A stretch of DNA of 43,763 nt from Leptolyngbya sp. FACHB-60 (GTDB taxonomy: Bacteria; Cyanobacteriota; Cyanobacteriia; Phormidesmidales; Phormidesmidaceae). This document shows, one piece after another, positions 41,421-43,763 of the stretch. The notes beneath the pieces were generated by a model. That model saw only the letters and a program-made list of their open reading frames with translations, had not been told where the DNA came from and did no database searches. The stretch covers positions 1-43,763 of the forward strand of contig NZ_JACJOX010000024.1 of the NCBI RefSeq assembly GCF_014695775.1. The letters run 5' to 3'. Positions within the stretch are counted from its first letter, which is position 1. Every line of letters begins with the position of its first letter. The position numbers and the translations under genes are program-made.

Positions 41421-41786
41421 ATGGAAATAGCCAAACCTTCTGAACGCTCCATTGAAGACATTGCTGCTGCTTTTGCCGCACTGGGGCAACCATCGCGGCT
41501 GCGGATCGTGCGACTGCTACTATCGGCTTACCCCAAAGGGCTGCCGGCCGGGGAAATTCAGAAGGAACTGAAAATTTCTGCCCCGACTTTGTCTCACCAC
41601 CTGGACAAGCTACGGCAAGTGGGTATCGTTACCCCTGAGAAAGACCGGCAATGGATTTGGTATAGCGTACGGTCAGAAGCGCTCAAAGAGCTTATGGCTT
41701 TTCTTTATAAGGAGTGTTGCACCCGCAATCATGTTGTTGAGATGGACGATGTCGCGGAAATGCCTACGCCAGACTGCTGTGACTAA
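41421..41786 (+). CDS. ArsR-family transcriptional regulator
   Basis: A 121-residue winged-helix metalloregulator. Seen: ALGQPSRLRIVRLLLSAYPKG, ELKISAPTLSHHLDKLRQVGIV (recognition helix), and a Cys pair ECC at ~95-96 plus CC near the C terminus (TPDCCD), possible arsenic or antimony thiol ligands at unusual C-terminal positions rather than the canonical CVC motif of the DNA-binding helix. Directly upstream of an ArsP-like permease; probable operator between them (41807-41828). The ligand (organoarsenical or other metal) is inferred. Confidence 0.9.
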   Translation: MEIAKPSERSIEDIAAAFAALGQPSRLRIVRLLLSAYPKGLPAGEIQKELKISAPTLSHHLDKLRQVGIVTPEKDRQWIWYSVRSEALKELMAFLYKECCTRNHVVEMDDVAEMPTPDCCD

Positions 41787-41806
41787 ACCACAAAAGTCTT
41801 GGCTCT

Positions 41807-41828
41807 TATTTCGACATTTGTCTAAATA
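41807..41828. promoter_or_regulatory. Inverted repeat, candidate ArsR operator before the permease
   Basis: TATTTCGACA, TT, TGTCTAAATA: ten-base arms with one mismatch. A related half-site TGTCGAATTA overlaps the arsR start (41412-41421). Confidence 0.5.
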
Positions 41829-41863
41829 TCAAAGGTATAAACACTATTAAGGACTAGCCCCAG

Positions 41864-42907
41864 ATGGCAACCAATGTACTGACAAGATTTAATCGCAGTG
41901 TACGGCGATGGGATGGGGTAGCCCTGACGATCGCCCTTCTGTTCTTGCTCCTGGCACTTCTTGTACCAGCCAAAGTATCTGGCAGTCTAACTTTTACCGC
42001 TGTCAGTCTATGGAAAGTAGCCCCCTTTCTGCTTTTGTCTATCGGCATTGCCGCCTATGCTCAAGCCAGCGGTGCCGATAATCTGATTTCCAAAGCGTTT
42101 CAGGGACGCATTGCGGTGATGATTCCCGTGGCGTCCCTATTTGGTGCGGTTTCGCCCTTTTGTTCCTGCGGCGTGATTCCGCTAATTGCAGCGTTGTTGT
42201 CGATGGGGGTGCCAGTGGCGGCCGTAATGGCATTCTGGCTGTCGTCGCCGCTTATGGATCCGTCTATGTTTGTGCTGACAGTGGCTACCCTGGGGCTAAA
42301 GTTTGCGATCGCAAAAACCGTTGCCACCGTGTTTATTGGCTTACTAGGCGGGTTTGGCACCCTAGCCCTGATGCACTCGGGGTGGTCATCCGCAGCCTTT
42401 GCTAATCCCCTCAGAGAAGGGGCGGATAATGGCGGCTGTGGTGGCAGCCGGGTTCGTAATCCTAAGCCGCCTGTCTGGCGGTTTTGGACACAATCAGAGC
42501 GACGGCAAAAGTTTTGGCAAGGGGCACGTAAGAATGCCTGGTTTTTGGGCAAATGGATGGCCCTGGCGTTTTTGATCGAGAGCCTCATGTTAGTTTACGT
42601 GCCGGATGGATGGATCCGAACTATTGCAGGTGATAGCGGTCTGCTCTCCATTCTTGGGGCTGCTTTGGTAGGCATTCCGGCTTATCTCAATGGCTATGCG
42701 GCACTTCCTCTTGTGGGCGGCCTCATCCAGCAAGGCATGTCCCCCGGTGCAGGCATGACTTTTCTGCTGGCTGGCGGTGCAACCAGTATTCCGGCGATGA
42801 TTGCCGTTTTTGCACTGGCTCGCCGTCCCGTTTTTCTGGCCTATCTTGGCTTCGCCTTCCTCGGCTCTGTGATCGCTGGGTTGCTATATACCGTAAGCCT
42901 GGGATAA
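41864..42907 (+). CDS. ArsP/DUF318-like permease
   Basis: A 347-residue integral membrane protein with about eight hydrophobic segments. Seen: GVALTIALLFLLLALLVP, the family hallmark SPFCSCGVIPLIAALLSMGVPV carrying the Cys pair CSC, SSPLMDPSMF, and the repeated motif GAALVGIPAYLNGYAALPLVGGLIQQGM, with SIPAMIAVFALA. Relatives in the ArsP group pump trivalent organoarsenicals such as methylarsenite outwards. Paired with an upstream ArsR regulator, 77 bp away. The substrate specificity is inferred; the family also has members of unknown role. Confidence 0.88.
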   Translation: MATNVLTRFNRSVRRWDGVALTIALLFLLLALLVPAKVSGSLTFTAVSLWKVAPFLLLSIGIAAYAQASGADNLISKAFQGRIAVMIPVASLFGAVSPFCSCGVIPLIAALLSMGVPVAAVMAFWLSSPLMDPSMFVLTVATLGLKFAIAKTVATVFIGLLGGFGTLALMHSGWSSAAFANPLREGADNGGCGGSRVRNPKPPVWRFWTQSERRQKFWQGARKNAWFLGKWMALAFLIESLMLVYVPDGWIRTIAGDSGLLSILGAALVGIPAYLNGYAALPLVGGLIQQGMSPGAGMTFLLAGGATSIPAMIAVFALARRPVFLAYLGFAFLGSVIAGLLYTVSLG

Positions 42908-42995
42908 GGGAGCAAATCATACCGTCGTTAAGCAACACTGCCCAATCATCTCCGCCCGGCTCACGCCCTTATCCCTTGCCCCTTAAATTGTAACC

Positions 42996-43625
42996 ATGCA
43001 CCCCATCGAAGCCTTACCTGACACAACGCTCCAAACTCATGGCCCGATCGCTGAGAAGTTTTTACAGCAAGGGCTAAAGACTTTTCACGAGGCTTGCCGC
43101 TGGACAAAAAATTTGCCCTACGCCGCCAACTCCAATAGCGAAAATTCTCTAATTCTGTTTGAGGAAGGCTATGGCAGCTGCACCACCAAACACGGTGCGA
43201 TCGCTCGCCTGGCTCAAGAACATAACCTGCCAGTCCATAAAAATCTGGGGTTCTACCGTCTGAATGATGAGATCGTCACGGGGGTCAATGCTCTGCTACA
43301 ACCCCATGGTCTAGACTTTATTCCTCAGATTCACTGTTTTTTGGTCTACGAAGAGTGTCGGGTAGACCTGACCGAAGGCAACTGTAATGGAAAGAATAAA
43401 ACCATAGAAGACTATGATTTTGTGATTCAGATCGCCCCTGACCTCTCTTATGCCCAACACCAAGCCTACTATCTAGAGTTTCTGCGGCGTTATGGGGTTT
43501 TCTCGCCCCAGTTAGTGGCCTTAAGCGACACTACTATTATGGACCTGCTAGCGGCATGCGATCGCCAACTCAAGTATCAGTGCTCCATCCTAGCCGATGC
43601 CCTCAGTCTCGGCCAACCGGCCTAG
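42996..43625 (+). CDS. Protein with a possible Cys-His-Asp triad (transglutaminase-like)
   Basis: A 209-residue cytoplasmic protein. Seen: EEGYGSCTTKHGAIARLAQEHN, in which the Cys begins a helix as in transglutaminase-like and papain-like peptidases, then QIHCFLVYEECRVDLTEG, offering His and Asp in the expected order and spacing. The rest is helix-rich (HQAYYLEFLRRYGV; TIMDLLAACDRQLKY). I do not recognise a named family. It stands alone between the ArsP-like gene and an IS630-type transposase. Function not assigned; the fold call is a pattern-level inference. Confidence 0.65.
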   Translation: MHPIEALPDTTLQTHGPIAEKFLQQGLKTFHEACRWTKNLPYAANSNSENSLILFEEGYGSCTTKHGAIARLAQEHNLPVHKNLGFYRLNDEIVTGVNALLQPHGLDFIPQIHCFLVYEECRVDLTEGNCNGKNKTIEDYDFVIQIAPDLSYAQHQAYYLEFLRRYGVFSPQLVALSDTTIMDLLAACDRQLKYQCSILADALSLGQPA

Positions 43626-43714
43626 TATCAGAGAAAGTAAGAGGTGTTGATATAGCTATGGCCAAGGTGATTAGGACGTAGCCTAAGCAAGGGAGTCTCA
43701 TTGTAAGGAGTGAA

Positions 43715-43763
43715 ATGGCCAAACCCTACAGCCTTGATTTGCGTCAGAAGGTCATCGACGCCA
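43715..43763 (+). CDS. IS630-family transposase, N-terminal end only
   Basis: The window ends 16 codons into this gene. The sequence MAKPYSLDLRQKVIDA matches the helix-turn-helix start of IS630-type transposases common in cyanobacteria. AAGGAG lies five bases before the ATG. The left end of the element would fall in 43626-43700, but I could not fix terminal repeats. Confidence 0.8.
   Translation, partial: MAKPYSLDLRQKVIDA

Noticed and set aside
1..43763. CRISPR arrays, rRNA genes, replication origin
   Set aside because: No regularly spaced direct repeats with unique spacers, no rRNA-like sequence and no DnaA-box cluster were seen.

Overview
The window looks like chromosomal DNA of a cyanobacterium. 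GCGATCGC (HIP1) octamers recur throughout (for example 2452-2459, 2772-2779, 14809-14816, 25044-25051). It carries chlI (magnesium chelatase), glgC, a thylakoid-type FtsH and several gene families I know mainly from filamentous cyanobacteria. A Leptolyngbya- or Nodosilinea-like host is a guess; no rRNA or marker gene fixes the taxon.

Layout. 1-2600: a CHAT caspase-like protease and an overlapping NACHT-membrane ATPase, both on the minus strand, forming a likely immunity or cell-death module. 2600-10500: mostly housekeeping genes on the minus strand (NIF3-like protein, small exported protein, FtsH, tRNA-Asp with a duplicated 3' end, MSMEG_0570-type protein, family-5 solute-binding lipoprotein, P-loop kinase, glgC). 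10781-12836: a PstS-like periplasmic domain tethered through one membrane helix to a cytoplasmic beta domain, beside a free copy of that same domain. 13070-14448: an actin-like ParM ATPase overlapping a ribbon-helix-helix ParR-like partner. 14978-15891: a Doc/Fic toxin with an unusually large partner. 16292-17928: chlI and ruvC. 18084-21432: two tandem flotillin/SPFH proteins and an NfeD-like partner.

21611-40236 is a phosphorus-scavenging island. On the minus strand lies a C-P lyase set in the order phnG-phnH-GNAT-phnI-phnJ-phnK-phnL. A second unit follows: phnM, a second phnM-like gene, a PhnZ-like HD oxygenase and a calcineurin-like phosphodiesterase. On the plus strand are a PhnF-type GntR regulator, whose reading frame is fused to a transposase relic, and the transporter genes phnC, phnD and phnE. 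A GspE-type ATPase, a Tat-exported PhoX phosphatase and an exported hypothetical protein lie between. A shared 12-bp core, TCTAGACATCTA, stands upstream of phnG, phnM and phnC. TTAA-based arrays resembling cyanobacterial PHO boxes lie before phnG, phoX and phnC. Together these suggest dual control, by phosphate limitation and by PhnF.

40447-43763: an O-methyltransferase with a TTG start and strong ribosome binding site, an ArsR regulator with an ArsP-like permease, a protein with a possible Cys-His-Asp triad, and the first codons of an IS630-type transposase running off the end.

The most interesting items are the PhnZ-like oxygenase embedded in a C-P lyase locus that also lacks recognisable phnP and phnN, the three-site PhnF operator set, the split sensor/free-domain pair, the tRNA-Asp 3'-end duplication carrying a double mini-hairpin, and the transposase-PhnF fused frame.
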